33,419 bases of DNA from Acidilobaceae archaeon UBA158 (GTDB lineage Archaea; Thermoproteota; Thermoprotei_A; Sulfolobales; Acidilobaceae), in contig DAXV01000012.1 in assembly GCA_002506595.1 (NCBI GenBank), positions 1-33,419 on the forward strand, given 5' to 3'. The notes beneath the pieces were generated by a model. That model worked only from the letters and a program-made list of their open reading frames with translations. It ran no database searches and was not told the origin of the DNA. A program made the position numbers and the translations under genes. This document shows, piece after piece, positions 8,220 to 16,412 of the stretch (positions are counted from its first letter, which is position 1; every line of letters begins with the position of its first letter).

Positions 8220-8795
8220 ATGTATGCACAATACACGCTTCACGAATGGGTTGGCGTCTCACCAGATATAGCATTTACAGAAAACCTGAAAAAGGCAGTT
8301 GTAGAAACGCTTAGAAGTGAACTTGAAGGGCAAGCCGATCCTGATTTAGGAATAATTATTGCTGTATTAGATGCAGAAATTGAAGGGGATGGTATATTAT
8401 TATCTGAGGACCCAAACGTGTATTTCCCTGTTAAATATACGTTAATTTCTTATGAACCAATGCAATTAGAGGTAAGTAAAGGAATAGTTAGAGATGCAAG
8501 GGATTTTGGGCTTTTCGTTAGTTTAGGCCCAATAGACGGTTTTGTACATAGAAGCCAAATAATGGATGAGGATGTTGAATATATTCAAGAAAGAAGAGGG
8601 TTTAAAGGTAAAGAAACTGGTAGGCTTATAGAAGTAGGAGATATAGTTAATGTTAGGATAACACAAATAAGCAAGACATCAAAGAAATCCGGTTTATATA
8701 GAATAGGTTTAACCATGAGACAACCATATTTAGGTAAGGAAGAATGGTATAAAGGAAATAAAGAACAAAAAACTGAAAACGAAGAAAATAAATAA
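8220..8795 (+). CDS. rpoE: DNA-directed RNA polymerase subunit Rpo7 (RpoE1)
   Basis: Subunit of the stalk of archaeal RNA polymerase, the homologue of eukaryotic Rpb7, which pairs with Rpo4 and binds nascent RNA. The N-terminal RNP-like domain (residues 1-80, with GIIIAVLDAEIEGDGIL) and the C-terminal S1/OB domain (about 82-180, with VRDARDFGLFVSLGPIDGFVHRSQIMDE) are both complete, and the tail MRQPYLGK is typical. The last 15 residues are a charged Lys/Glu/Asn tail. GGGG at 8210-8213 precedes the ATG at good spacing. In many archaea this gene is followed by spt4 and sits near aIF2-gamma; here the next gene is a tRNA-binding protein and aIF2-gamma is 16 kb away. Confidence 0.95.
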   Translation: MYAQYTLHEWVGVSPDIAFTENLKKAVVETLRSELEGQADPDLGIIIAVLDAEIEGDGILLSEDPNVYFPVKYTLISYEPMQLEVSKGIVRDARDFGLFVSLGPIDGFVHRSQIMDEDVEYIQERRGFKGKETGRLIEVGDIVNVRITQISKTSKKSGLYRIGLTMRQPYLGKEEWYKGNKEQKTENEENK

Positions 8796-8829
8796 ATTTT
8801 TTATTAACTAAATATTTGGGGTGTGAATT

Positions 8830-9165
8830 TTGGAAGAAAAAATAGACTATAGCGAATTTTCAAAAATTGATTTAAGAGTTGGGAAAGTTATTAGTGCAGA
8901 ATTAGTTCCGAATAGCAGGAAATTAATAAAACTTATTGTAGATCTTGGCACGGAACAAAGGCAAATATTAGCTGGACTTCAAAAATGGTATAAGCCTGAA
9001 GACTTCATAGGTAAATTTGTTGTTGTGGTAGCAAATCTGAAACCAAAGATTATGGGTGGTTTAGAAAGTCAAGGTATGATTTTAGCTGCTCCTTGTGGAG
9101 ATGATAAAAAGCCTGTTTGGCTGACTCCTCAAGAACCTGTAGATCCTGGCTCAAAAGTTTGCTAG
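8830..9165 (+). CDS. tRNA-binding OB-fold protein (MetRS beta-subunit/Trbp111-like)
   Basis: Stand-alone 111-aa EMAP-II-like OB-fold domain, homologous to the C-terminal domain of methionyl-tRNA synthetase and to Trbp111. Such proteins dimerise and bind the outer corner of tRNA; in several archaea the protein is the separate beta subunit of MetRS. Seen: FSKIDLRVGKVISAELVPNSRKL at the N terminus, the ILAGLQKWYKPEDFIGKFVVVVANLKP core and the C-terminal GGLESQGMILAA. The start is TTG, six bases after GGGGTG, with no in-frame ATG. It lies 34 bases after rpoE and is probably co-transcribed with it. Whether it works with MetRS in this organism cannot be read from the window. Confidence 0.9.
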   Translation: MEEKIDYSEFSKIDLRVGKVISAELVPNSRKLIKLIVDLGTEQRQILAGLQKWYKPEDFIGKFVVVVANLKPKIMGGLESQGMILAAPCGDDKKPVWLTPQEPVDPGSKVC

Positions 9166-9210
9166 AAAGATTTATTGGGTTTATTTATAATATGTTATTG
9201 GGGCCTAGCA

Positions 9211-9657
9211 ATGAAGAGGGTTTTAAGTGAAGAAAATTTAAATGATTTCGAACCCACGCCTAGAGCTGGGCCCTGCATAGAAGAATTCCTTGGAAATAAT
9301 GAAGAAGTTCAAGAAGTTAATAGCGTATCTCAAAATAGAGAAAATGATTATGTAGATGTTTTAATTTATGATAATAATTTTTCATTTTATTTAAAGTTAT
9401 TTAATGGTATTGATTGTTTACATATAATGTATGCTATTATAGAATCATGTAATGAAAATGAGAAAAATTTTTTATTAAAATTAGCCGATGAACCTGAAGT
9501 ATATAAAGTTATAGTTAGGGGAAATTGCATTAAATTAATCATACCTTCTTTGCCATTAATAAGGATTACAAAAATAATGGAGAAGGCAAAGATTAATTCT
9601 AAACAAATCCTTGCATATAGGTTTTCAGATGATTTAGAAGACGGTGATAATGAGTAA
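9211..9657 (+). CDS. Unknown acidic protein, coupled to XPB helicase
   Basis: I do not recognise this 148-aa protein. It has a Glu/Asp-rich N-terminal third (residues 1-55), probably flexible, a hydrophobic beta/alpha core (about 57-140, YVDVLIYDNNFSFYLKLF onward) and a short acidic tail DDLEDGDNE. No signal peptide, membrane segment or cysteine cluster is evident. The frame could open earlier with a TTG at 9175, but that would add an odd hydrophobic stretch; GGGGCC lies seven bases before the ATG at 9211, which I prefer. Its stop TAA shares one base with the helicase ATG, and the GGTGAT for that helicase lies inside this gene, so the two are translationally coupled. That suggests, without proving it, a role with XPB. 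Confidence 0.65.
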   Translation: MKRVLSEENLNDFEPTPRAGPCIEEFLGNNEEVQEVNSVSQNRENDYVDVLIYDNNFSFYLKLFNGIDCLHIMYAIIESCNENEKNFLLKLADEPEVYKVIVRGNCIKLIIPSLPLIRITKIMEKAKINSKQILAYRFSDDLEDGDNE

Positions 9658-11255
9658 TGCCAATGAGATTCAGAATTAAATCTTGGTTAAATAAAGAATT
9701 ATATAAAGAATTGTTGAATTTTTCTGATTTTATTTCCAGAAATCAAGGCATTTCTATATTTGAATTAAATGAAGAAAAAATAAAAAATAATAAATATAGT
9801 CCGATAGATATAATAGAAAAATTAAAGGAACTAGAAGATATAATTGTTAAAGAAGATTTAATAAATATTGAGAATTATTTTAAAAATCAAATTGGTGTAA
9901 ATATAGAATATGATGAGAAGTATATTATTTTAAAATCGAGGCTTTTCTTAAAGCCATATTTAGAGGACTTTGAAGTTAAAGGTAGATATGATAATATTCA
10001 TAAATTTTATAAGTTTGAGCCCTATCTATATTATGATCTTAAAAGTTATTTAATGTCTAAAGGACTTATGGTTGAAGATAAAACAGGTATACTTGATAAT
10101 AAACTCCCCAGACAAATTAAATTCAATGGAGAGCTAAGGGATTATCAAATAGAAGCCATAAAGTCATGGGAAAATAATAAATATAGGGGGGTAATAGTAT
10201 TACCTACAGGTTCTGGAAAGACAGTTATTGCGATAAATGCTATATCTAAGTTAAACGTAAATACCTTAGTTGTCGTTTATACTAAAGAGCATGTAAAGCA
10301 ATGGGAAGATTCCATAAAAAAATTTACCGATGCAGGAGGAATGATAGGATCTTTTTATGGAGATGAGAAGAATATACTTCCTATAACAATAACAACTTAT
10401 CAAAGCGCTTTTAGAAATATAGGATTATTTGCAAGGAAGTTTTTATTATTGATATTTGATGAGGCTCATCATTTACCAGCAGAAAAGTTTAAATTAATAG
10501 CAACTAAAATGCCATCGCCATTTAGAATGGGTCTTTCCGCTACAGCAGTAAGGGAAGATGGTAAGCAAGAAGAAATCTTTCCATTAATAGGAGGGATAAT
10601 ATTTCAAAGATCTCCAAGCGATTTATCTAAAGAGGGATATCTTGCCCCATTTATAATAAGAAGGATCAGAGTTGAGCTTAGTAACGAAGATATGAAAAAA
10701 TATGATGAACTTAAAAAGATTTATATAAATTTTAGCAAGGGAAGGACTTTCAATGAAGTATTGGATGCAGCAAGGAAAGGGGAAGTCAATGCAATTAAAG
10801 CATTAAAGGTAAGATCGCAAATGCAGCAAATTATTCAAAAAAGTAATTCAAAAATTGAAAAGGTTGTAGAAATAGCAAAAAATGAACTAAGTAAAGGGTC
10901 TAAGATAATAATATTTACACAATATAGAGATCAAGCAGAAGAACTTGCTAATAGATTAAATGCTTATTTAATTCATGGGGGCATAGAAGAGAAAAAAAGG
11001 TTAGAAACATTGTATAACTTTAAAAATTCCCCATCAGGTATATTAGTTATAACAACAGTTGGAGATGAGGGTTTGGATATACCAGATGTAAATGTTGGTA
11101 TATTTGTGTCTGGAACAGGATCAAGAAGGCAGTTCGTACAAAGATTAGGAAGACTTTTAAGGCCAATGCCTGGTAAAACATCTGTTTTATATGAAATAGT
11201 TGCAAGTAGAACCAGTGAAGAAGCACAATCAAAGAAAAGAAGGAGTGGAATTTAG
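9657..11255 (+). CDS. XPB-type DNA helicase (SF2)
   Basis: 3'-5' superfamily 2 DNA translocase related to the XPB subunit of TFIIH; archaeal XPB acts in DNA repair and opening. Seen: an N-terminal damage-recognition-like region (residues 1-150), RDYQIEAI (Q-like motif), Walker A LPTGSGKT (182-189), DEAH (268-271), motif III SAT (294-296), the XPB-specific RED motif (299-301), a helical thumb insertion near 345-375, and the second RecA domain with FTQYRDQAEELA, VGDEGLDIP and motif VI QRLGRLLRP. The 532-aa length is within the family range. ATG at 9657 with GGTGAT at 9643-9648; a second ATG six bases on is possible. Many archaea pair XPB with the nuclease Bax1; no Bax1-like gene is adjacent here. 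Confidence 0.92.
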   Translation: MPMRFRIKSWLNKELYKELLNFSDFISRNQGISIFELNEEKIKNNKYSPIDIIEKLKELEDIIVKEDLINIENYFKNQIGVNIEYDEKYIILKSRLFLKPYLEDFEVKGRYDNIHKFYKFEPYLYYDLKSYLMSKGLMVEDKTGILDNKLPRQIKFNGELRDYQIEAIKSWENNKYRGVIVLPTGSGKTVIAINAISKLNVNTLVVVYTKEHVKQWEDSIKKFTDAGGMIGSFYGDEKNILPITITTYQSAFRNIGLFARKFLLLIFDEAHHLPAEKFKLIATKMPSPFRMGLSATAVREDGKQEEIFPLIGGIIFQRSPSDLSKEGYLAPFIIRRIRVELSNEDMKKYDELKKIYINFSKGRTFNEVLDAARKGEVNAIKALKVRSQMQQIIQKSNSKIEKVVEIAKNELSKGSKIIIFTQYRDQAEELANRLNAYLIHGGIEEKKRLETLYNFKNSPSGILVITTVGDEGLDIPDVNVGIFVSGTGSRRQFVQRLGRLLRPMPGKTSVLYEIVASRTSEEAQSKKRRSGI

Positions 11256-11263
11256 ATAAAAAA

Positions 11264-12145
11264 TTATTTCCCTTTTAATGCATCGCTTACTAGCTTTGGT
11301 AATTCAAAAGGTGTTTTTGCGACCTTTATTCCAGCACTTTCTAATTTTTCTACTTTATCCTTGTATGTACCTGATCCCAACATAATTATTGCTCCTGCAT
11401 GTCCCATTCTTTTACCTTCTGGAGCAGTTCTTCCTGCTATAAAAGCGATAACAGGTTTTGTAAATCCTTTTTCTTCTACCATTTTTGCAGCTCTTTCTTC
11501 TGCATCTCCTCCAATTTCTCCAACTATTATTAATGCCTTTGTTTGATTATCTTTTTCATAATATTCCATAACTTCTGTAAATGTTAATCCTATTACGGGA
11601 TCACCTCCTATTCCTACAACTGTTGATTGGCCTATTCCTGCTCTTGTTAATGCATAGCTTACTTCATAAGTTAATGTTCCACTTCTAGATGCAATGCCCA
11701 CTGGGCCAGGCATAAATACATTGGCAGGCATTATACCAACTTTAGATTCTCCTGGAGTAATAGCTCCTGGGCAATTGGGACCTATAACATTTACTCCCTT
11801 GGATTTTGCATAATTTATGAATTCAAGAGAATCATGCACAGGTATGTGTTCTGTAATTACTACAACAAGTTTTAATCCAGCATCAACGGATTCGTAAACT
11901 GCATCTGCAGCGAATTTAGCTGGGACAAAAATTATCGAGGTATTTGCGTCTGGATGTTCTTTAACCGCCTCAGAAACAGTATCATAGACTGGAACATTAT
12001 GAACTTTCATACCACCTTTACCTGGTGTAACTCCTGCTACTACTTTGGTTCCATAGTCTAACATTAGCTTTGTATGGAATGATCCTTCATTTCCAGTTAT
12101 ACCCTGCACGATAACTTTCGTGTTTTTATCTACTAATATACCCAT
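11264..12145 (-). CDS. sucD: Succinate-CoA ligase, alpha subunit
   Basis: Alpha subunit of succinyl-CoA synthetase, interconverting succinyl-CoA and succinate with ADP/ATP; it binds CoA and carries the phosphohistidine. Seen: CoA-binding Rossmann fold with VQGITGNEGSFHT, the VTPGKGG loop, IGPNCPGAITPGESKVGIMP, SRSGTLTYE and the active-site histidine H249 in RMGHAGAI. The 293-aa length is normal. GGTGAT five bases before the ATG confirms the start. It lies 11 bases after sucC and forms an operon with it. It could consume the succinyl-CoA produced by the methylmalonyl-CoA mutase operon 4 kb away, or run in the TCA cycle. Confidence 0.95.
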   Translation of the reverse strand: MGILVDKNTKVIVQGITGNEGSFHTKLMLDYGTKVVAGVTPGKGGMKVHNVPVYDTVSEAVKEHPDANTSIIFVPAKFAADAVYESVDAGLKLVVVITEHIPVHDSLEFINYAKSKGVNVIGPNCPGAITPGESKVGIMPANVFMPGPVGIASRSGTLTYEVSYALTRAGIGQSTVVGIGGDPVIGLTFTEVMEYYEKDNQTKALIIVGEIGGDAEERAAKMVEEKGFTKPVIAFIAGRTAPEGKRMGHAGAIIMLGSGTYKDKVEKLESAGIKVAKTPFELPKLVSDALKGK

Positions 12146-12156
12146 TATGCATCACC

Positions 12157-13290
12157 TTATTTACCAACTACAACTTTAACTGCTTCTATAGGATCATTAA
12201 ATGCTTCTATCCCAGCCTGCTTTAATATTTCTTTTCCCTGTTCTTCATTTGTTCCAGTTAATCTTATTACTATAGGTTTCTTATTCGATGATTCATTTAA
12301 TGCCATAACCACTCCTTTAGCGACCTCATCAGCTCTTGTTATTCCTCCAAACATGTTTATGAAGATTTTCTTTGCTTTAGGATAGTCCAATAGGAATTTA
12401 ACACAAGTCTTTACATGCTCAGCCTCTGCTCCTCCTCCCATATCTAAGAAGTTTGCTGGTTTTCCACCGTATTCATAAATTAAATCCATTGTAGTCATAG
12501 TAAGGCCTGCTCCATTTCCTAATACTCCAATATCCCCATCTAGTTCAACAAAAGCCAGATCTAATTCATGGGCTTTTATTTCATATTCAGTATTTTCTCC
12601 AAGTCTTTCCTCTTCGGTTTTAGCATAATCTTCATGTCTAAACAATGAATTATCATCAATTGTTATTCTAAGGTCTAATGGTATAACTTTATCTTGCAAG
12701 TATGCTAATGGATTGCTTTCTGCTAATTCTGCATCATATTCAATAAATGCTTTATATAGTGTTGTTAGGAATTTTTCAAAGCTTCCTAATGCCTTTCCAG
12801 TAACGCCAATACTCTTACCAATAATTCTTGCCTCATAATTTCTTAATCCTATAAAGGTATCAATTGGATATCTAATTATACTTTCAGGATTATTTCTTGC
12901 TATTTCCTCTATATCAACTCCTCCAAACTTTGATGCCAAAACAACAGGCTTTCTTAAGGATCTATCAATTACTATTCCAACATATAATTCTTTATCATGT
13001 GGTATTGCTTTTTCAATTAAAATAAAAGAAGGTTTTATACCCTTTATTGGAGTTTCAAATAGTGTTTGAGCTGTTTTTACGGCATCTTCAACAGTTTTTA
13101 CTATTTTTATTCCTCCAGATTTTCCTCTTCCTGCAACTAAAACTTGTGCCTTAACTGCAAAAGGTGGTTCCATTTTTGATTCTCTTATCTTTTTTTCTAT
13201 ATCGTCTCCTTTTTTAATTAAGATGCTCTGTGGGATTTCAAAACCATAATTTTTTATTATTTCTTTTGCTTCAAATTCAAATAGTTTCAA
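12157..13290 (-). CDS. sucC: Succinate-CoA ligase, beta subunit
   Basis: Nucleotide-binding ATP-grasp subunit of succinyl-CoA synthetase, partner of SucD. Seen: LFEFEAKEIIKNYG opening typical of the family, the ATP-grasp region with FAVKAQVLVAGRGKSGGIK, ESNPLA before the metal-binding strand, GNGAGLTMTTMDLI, the NFLDMGGGA loop, and INMFGGITRADEVAKG near the C terminus. The 377-aa length is normal. First gene of the sucCD operon; its promoter should lie in the AT-rich spacer 13291-13504 shared with the divergent TRAM gene. Whether ATP or GTP is used cannot be decided by eye. Confidence 0.95.
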   Translation of the reverse strand: MKLFEFEAKEIIKNYGFEIPQSILIKKGDDIEKKIRESKMEPPFAVKAQVLVAGRGKSGGIKIVKTVEDAVKTAQTLFETPIKGIKPSFILIEKAIPHDKELYVGIVIDRSLRKPVVLASKFGGVDIEEIARNNPESIIRYPIDTFIGLRNYEARIIGKSIGVTGKALGSFEKFLTTLYKAFIEYDAELAESNPLAYLQDKVIPLDLRITIDDNSLFRHEDYAKTEEERLGENTEYEIKAHELDLAFVELDGDIGVLGNGAGLTMTTMDLIYEYGGKPANFLDMGGGAEAEHVKTCVKFLLDYPKAKKIFINMFGGITRADEVAKGVVMALNESSNKKPIVIRLTGTNEEQGKEILKQAGIEAFNDPIEAVKVVVGK

Positions 13291-13504
13291 CCTTTTTCAC
13301 CAAAATTAAAAAGCAAGTAAAAGTAAATTAAATTCTTTTTGTTCCATTTGTTAATAATGTCACGCGTAAAATAAAAAAGAAAGAATAATAAATATTTTTA
13401 CTAACCTCTTCCATGTATTAAAGTGCAAAGCTTCTTTTGTATAATAAAAAAGAATATAAGCAATAGATTTAACGAGTATAAATGGAAATCTATGGGTGTA
13501 TATT

Positions 13505-13807
13505 GTGAACAGGAGACGTAAACAATCAGAAAAAGAAGATCTCTATAAGACAGATTTTTATAGACTAAGCTCTTATCCAACATATAGAAATAATGATAAT
13601 AAAGAAGTATTAAATCAAGGTGATTTGATAAAAGTAGTTATAGGTAATATGGATGAAAATGGTAGAGGTCTTGCATCATATAAAAACTACAAAGTTTTTG
13701 TAAAAGGAGAAGTTTTTCCTGGAGATAGAGTTAACGTTAGAATAGAAACAATAAAGGGTAATACAATCGTTGGTACTGCTGAAAGAGTGGAGGAGAGAAA
13801 TAGTTGA
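13505..13807 (+). CDS. TRAM-domain RNA-binding protein
   Basis: Small protein ending in a complete TRAM domain (about residues 38-95): QGDLIKVVIGNMDENGRGLASYKNYKVFVKG, then VFPGDRVNVRIETIKGNTIVGTAERV. Stand-alone TRAM proteins in archaea bind RNA and act as RNA chaperones. The N-terminal 35 residues are basic and polar and may be disordered. A GTG at 13496 opens the frame, but GGGTG at 13494-13498 is better read as the ribosome site for the GTG at 13505, giving MNRRRKQ. Its stop overlaps the TTG start of the next gene in TTGA (13804-13807), so the two are coupled. Confidence 0.85.
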   Translation: MNRRRKQSEKEDLYKTDFYRLSSYPTYRNNDNKEVLNQGDLIKVVIGNMDENGRGLASYKNYKVFVKGEVFPGDRVNVRIETIKGNTIVGTAERVEERNS

Positions 13808-14373
13808 ATAATAATTGCAAGCCAAACAAGGATTTTATGAGAAACATTGTAAATATTGTAATTTCTGAATATTCTGGAAAAATATCATCGAATGTAATGG
13901 AAGATATTAAGAAAAGATTAGGTTATGCTGAAGCAAAATATAAATTTAGTATTTATGGAGGGAATCCATTAAAGATAGTTGATTATTTAAAAAGCGAAGA
14001 TTGGAACGATCTAGTTTCATATGTTAAATCAATTCATATAGAAGATTTATTGAAAGCTATATTAGAAAGACTATATAATGAATATAAAGACAATTGTCAA
14101 GAAGTTTCGGATTTAGCTAAAAGTATATCAGAATCGCTTAATAGCAATCAAGAAAAAAAGGATAATGTAAGCTTTGAAGCTATAGTAAATTCATTAAAGC
14201 TCTACGGATATCAGCCAGAAGTGATGGATAAAGAGGTCTTGTTTAAAGATGGCAATGTTTCAGTAAGGATTGTAATAACAGATGGATCTCTTTCATATAC
14301 AATATGTAAGGAAGGAAAAGCTCAGAATTTAGATTCAATAATGCAAAGAACAAATAAAATAAAAGAGATATAA
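13804..14373 (+). CDS. Unknown protein between TRAM protein and YchF-like GTPase
   Basis: Not recognised. The 189-aa product has a mostly helical N-terminal part (residues 10-120, many Lys/Glu/Ile), a short Asn/Lys linker, and a C-terminal part (about 125-185) that looks like a small alpha/beta domain with the strand pair DKEVLFKDGNVSVRIVITDGSLSY. No membrane segment or signal peptide; three Cys but no metal-site pattern. The TTG start is supported by GGAGGAG about eight bases upstream and by the 4-base TTGA overlap with the TRAM gene stop. It ends 32 bases before the GTPase gene, so all three are probably one operon, which suggests an RNA or translation-related role as inference. Confidence 0.7.
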   Translation: MNNNCKPNKDFMRNIVNIVISEYSGKISSNVMEDIKKRLGYAEAKYKFSIYGGNPLKIVDYLKSEDWNDLVSYVKSIHIEDLLKAILERLYNEYKDNCQEVSDLAKSISESLNSNQEKKDNVSFEAIVNSLKLYGYQPEVMDKEVLFKDGNVSVRIVITDGSLSYTICKEGKAQNLDSIMQRTNKIKEI

Positions 14374-14405
14374 TTAGGTTAAGACATTAATAAATAGGAT
14401 GAAAA

Positions 14406-15635
14406 ATGGAACCAACAAATGCTTTAATTGGAATAGTAGGTAAGACTAATGTTGGTAAATCAACATTTTTCAGCGCTGTAACCGAGATAGATGTTCCTAT
14501 AGAAAATAGGCCTTTTGTTACTATAGAACCAAATGTAGGCATAGGATATGCGAGGAAGAAATGCGTACATGTAGAATTAGGATTACCTTCATGCAACGCA
14601 GCTAATAGCATATGTGAAAATGGGGAAAGATTTATTCCTGTTAAAATTATGGATGTCGCCGGACTAGTCCCTGGGGCACATCAAGGAAGAGGTTTAGGAA
14701 ATAAATTTTTAGATGATTTAAGAAGAGCTGATGTATTTTTATTAATAGTTGATGCAAGCGGTTCAACAAGCCCAGAAGGAGTTGTATCAGCTCCTGGAAC
14801 CTATGATCCTACTGAAGAAATAAAGTTTGTTATAACAGAAATTGATGAATGGATTTATCAATCAGTAGAAAAGGATTGGGATAAGTTTTTAAAACAATAT
14901 TCTATTGGAGCAATAAAAGATCCATTAGAATCTTTTTCGCAAAGATTATCAGGATTTGGTATAAATAAAGAACAGGTTGAAATGGCATTAAATAATTTAA
15001 AGATCTCATATAATGAATTGTTTAAAATAAGTAAGGAAGATTTGAAAAATTTATTAAAAGAGATAAGAAGGCTGACAAAACCAATGGTTATAGTTGCAAA
15101 TAAAATAGATATACCAGAAAGTGAAAAAAATTTGGAAAAAATTAGAAATAATTTTAAAGAATACCCAGTTATACCAGCAAGTGCTGCAGCTGAGTTACTT
15201 TTAAGAAAATTAAGAAAAAAGAAGGCTATAGAGTATATACCTGGAGATAATGATTTTAAGATAAAGGCCAGCGATATTGATGCAAAAACGAAAAGTATTT
15301 TAGAATTAATAAAAAATAATATTATGAAAAAATTCAATGGAACTGGTGTTATTCAAGCAATAAATGAGGCATTATTTAATTCCCTAAAATTGATTCCAGT
15401 TTATCCAGTTGAAGATATAAATAAATTTACTGATAAGAAAAACAGAGTTTTGCCTGATGTAATACTAATACCTAAGGGTTCAACTGCAAAGGATTTAGCT
15501 GGAAAGATTCATACAGATTTGGCCAATACTTTTCTATACGCGATAAATGCCAAAAATAAACAAAGAATTGGAGCAAATTATTTGTTAAATGAAAATGATG
15601 TCATAAAAATTGTTGCTGCATCAGGGAAAAGTTAA
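14406..15635 (+). CDS. YchF-like translation-associated GTPase
   Basis: OBG/YchF-family GTPase with a C-terminal TGS domain. Seen: G1 GKTNVGKST (residues 12-20), switch I region NRPFVTIEPNVG, G3 DVAGLVPGAHQGRGLGNKFLDDLR (about 83-106), G4 NKID near residue 235, G5 PASAA, a helical insert between G3 and G4, and the TGS-like end PKGSTAKDLAGKIHTDLAN through NDVIKIVAASGK. A canonical NKID motif favours GTP, unlike bacterial YchF and OLA1 whose G4 is altered and which prefer ATP. The 409-aa length fits the archaeal subgroup. These proteins associate with ribosomes. The last four bases overlap the convergent pop5 gene. Confidence 0.9.
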   Translation: MEPTNALIGIVGKTNVGKSTFFSAVTEIDVPIENRPFVTIEPNVGIGYARKKCVHVELGLPSCNAANSICENGERFIPVKIMDVAGLVPGAHQGRGLGNKFLDDLRRADVFLLIVDASGSTSPEGVVSAPGTYDPTEEIKFVITEIDEWIYQSVEKDWDKFLKQYSIGAIKDPLESFSQRLSGFGINKEQVEMALNNLKISYNELFKISKEDLKNLLKEIRRLTKPMVIVANKIDIPESEKNLEKIRNNFKEYPVIPASAAAELLLRKLRKKKAIEYIPGDNDFKIKASDIDAKTKSILELIKNNIMKKFNGTGVIQAINEALFNSLKLIPVYPVEDINKFTDKKNRVLPDVILIPKGSTAKDLAGKIHTDLANTFLYAINAKNKQRIGANYLLNENDVIKIVAASGKS

Positions 15636-16072
15636 GAAATTAATTTTCTTGCCTTATTTATTGTCCCGCTAGTCCTAATCGGTATTATCAATATTTCATC
15701 GTTATCGATTTTTCTTATTAATGCAATTGTTGTAATTAAATGGTTTAAATATATGTGTCTAATTCTTATTATACCTCTCTTTGTTTTGTTATCATAATAT
15801 ATTAGCTTTAAATAAGAATCGGCTAGATTTGTTATTCCAAATAAATCTTTAAATTTTTCTTTTATAGAACTTTCCAATAAACCTGGATCAATATCTTTTA
15901 TTGATGCAATTTCAAATACTAAATATCTTCTTCTAGGCTTTTTGATTTTTATTTTTCTAGGTATTAATAAAAACCTTTTTTCTAATCTTTTTATAAGATA
16001 TATATTTAATGAATAAGTAAGCAATAAAGATGCCAGAACAGCAGTTATGGCATATAAAAGGAATAAATTCAT
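15632..16072 (-). CDS. rnp2: RNase P protein component 2 (Pop5) with N-terminal hydrophobic segment
   Basis: Protein subunit of archaeal RNase P, which removes tRNA 5' leaders; Pop5 pairs with Rpp30 to activate the catalytic RNA. The Pop5 domain occupies about residues 48-146: RRRYLVFEIASIKDID, KFKDLFGITNLADSYLKLIYYD, RGIIRIRHIYLNHLITTIALI and the terminal RTSGTINKARKLI, all family hallmarks. Unusual is the front: residues 1-30 form a strongly hydrophobic segment followed by a Lys/Arg-rich stretch (KRLEKRFLLIPRKIKIKKPRRR), predicting a membrane anchor with the domain in the cytoplasm. Typical Pop5 proteins of about 120 aa lack this. It lies 9 bases after S28e on the same strand, so it is co-transcribed. 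A later start that would remove the hydrophobic part is not obvious. Confidence 0.85.
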   Translation of the reverse strand: MNLFLLYAITAVLASLLLTYSLNIYLIKRLEKRFLLIPRKIKIKKPRRRYLVFEIASIKDIDPGLLESSIKEKFKDLFGITNLADSYLKLIYYDNKTKRGIIRIRHIYLNHLITTIALIRKIDNDEILIIPIRTSGTINKARKLIS

Positions 16073-16081
16073 CAGTTGAGT

Positions 16082-16339
16082 TTACCTCTTCCTTGTTAAT
16101 TTCCTTGCTTCTCTTTCTGTTTCTCTCAGAATTATTATATCGCCAACTCTTACGGCTCCCATAACATTTCTAGTAATTATTCTTCCTTTATCTTTGCCTT
16201 CTAAAATTCTTACTCTAACCTGTGTAACTTCTCCTGCAACTCCTGTTCTCCCTATTAATTGTATTACTTCTGCTGGAAATCCAAGTTCTTCTATTATTTG
16301 AGTATCTTGCGTATTCTTTTCTCTTTTCTGCTCGCTCAA
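16082..16339 (-). CDS. rps28e: 30S ribosomal protein S28e
   Basis: Small-subunit ribosomal protein shared by archaea and eukaryotes, near the mRNA exit region. The OB-fold core PAEVIQLIGRTGVAGEVTQVRVRILEGK and the conserved end RNVMGAVRVGDIIILRETEREARKL are intact. About 25 polar residues precede the core. A GTG at 16348 opens the frame, but the minus strand reads AAGGTGAACAGTTTG, so GGTGA is the likely ribosome site for the TTG at 16339, giving MSEQKREKN and an 85-aa protein. It leads a two-gene unit with pop5, nine bases apart. Confidence 0.93.
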   Translation of the reverse strand: MSEQKREKNTQDTQIIEELGFPAEVIQLIGRTGVAGEVTQVRVRILEGKDKGRIITRNVMGAVRVGDIIILRETEREARKLTRKR

Positions 16340-16412
16340 ACTGTTCACCTTATAAAAAACTAAACAGAACCCTTAATAAGCATAGCTTTATTTTTTATAA
16401 AAATCTTTAAAT

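Noticed and set aside
13401..13583. 60-codon minus-strand frame upstream of sucC
   Set aside because: Overlaps the TRAM gene antisense, with low-complexity hydrophobic residues and no ribosome site.
14858..15337. 159-codon minus-strand frame opposite the YchF-like GTPase gene
   Set aside because: Phe/Ile/Ser/Leu-rich translation typical of antisense of an AT-rich gene; the plus-strand GTPase motifs are clear.
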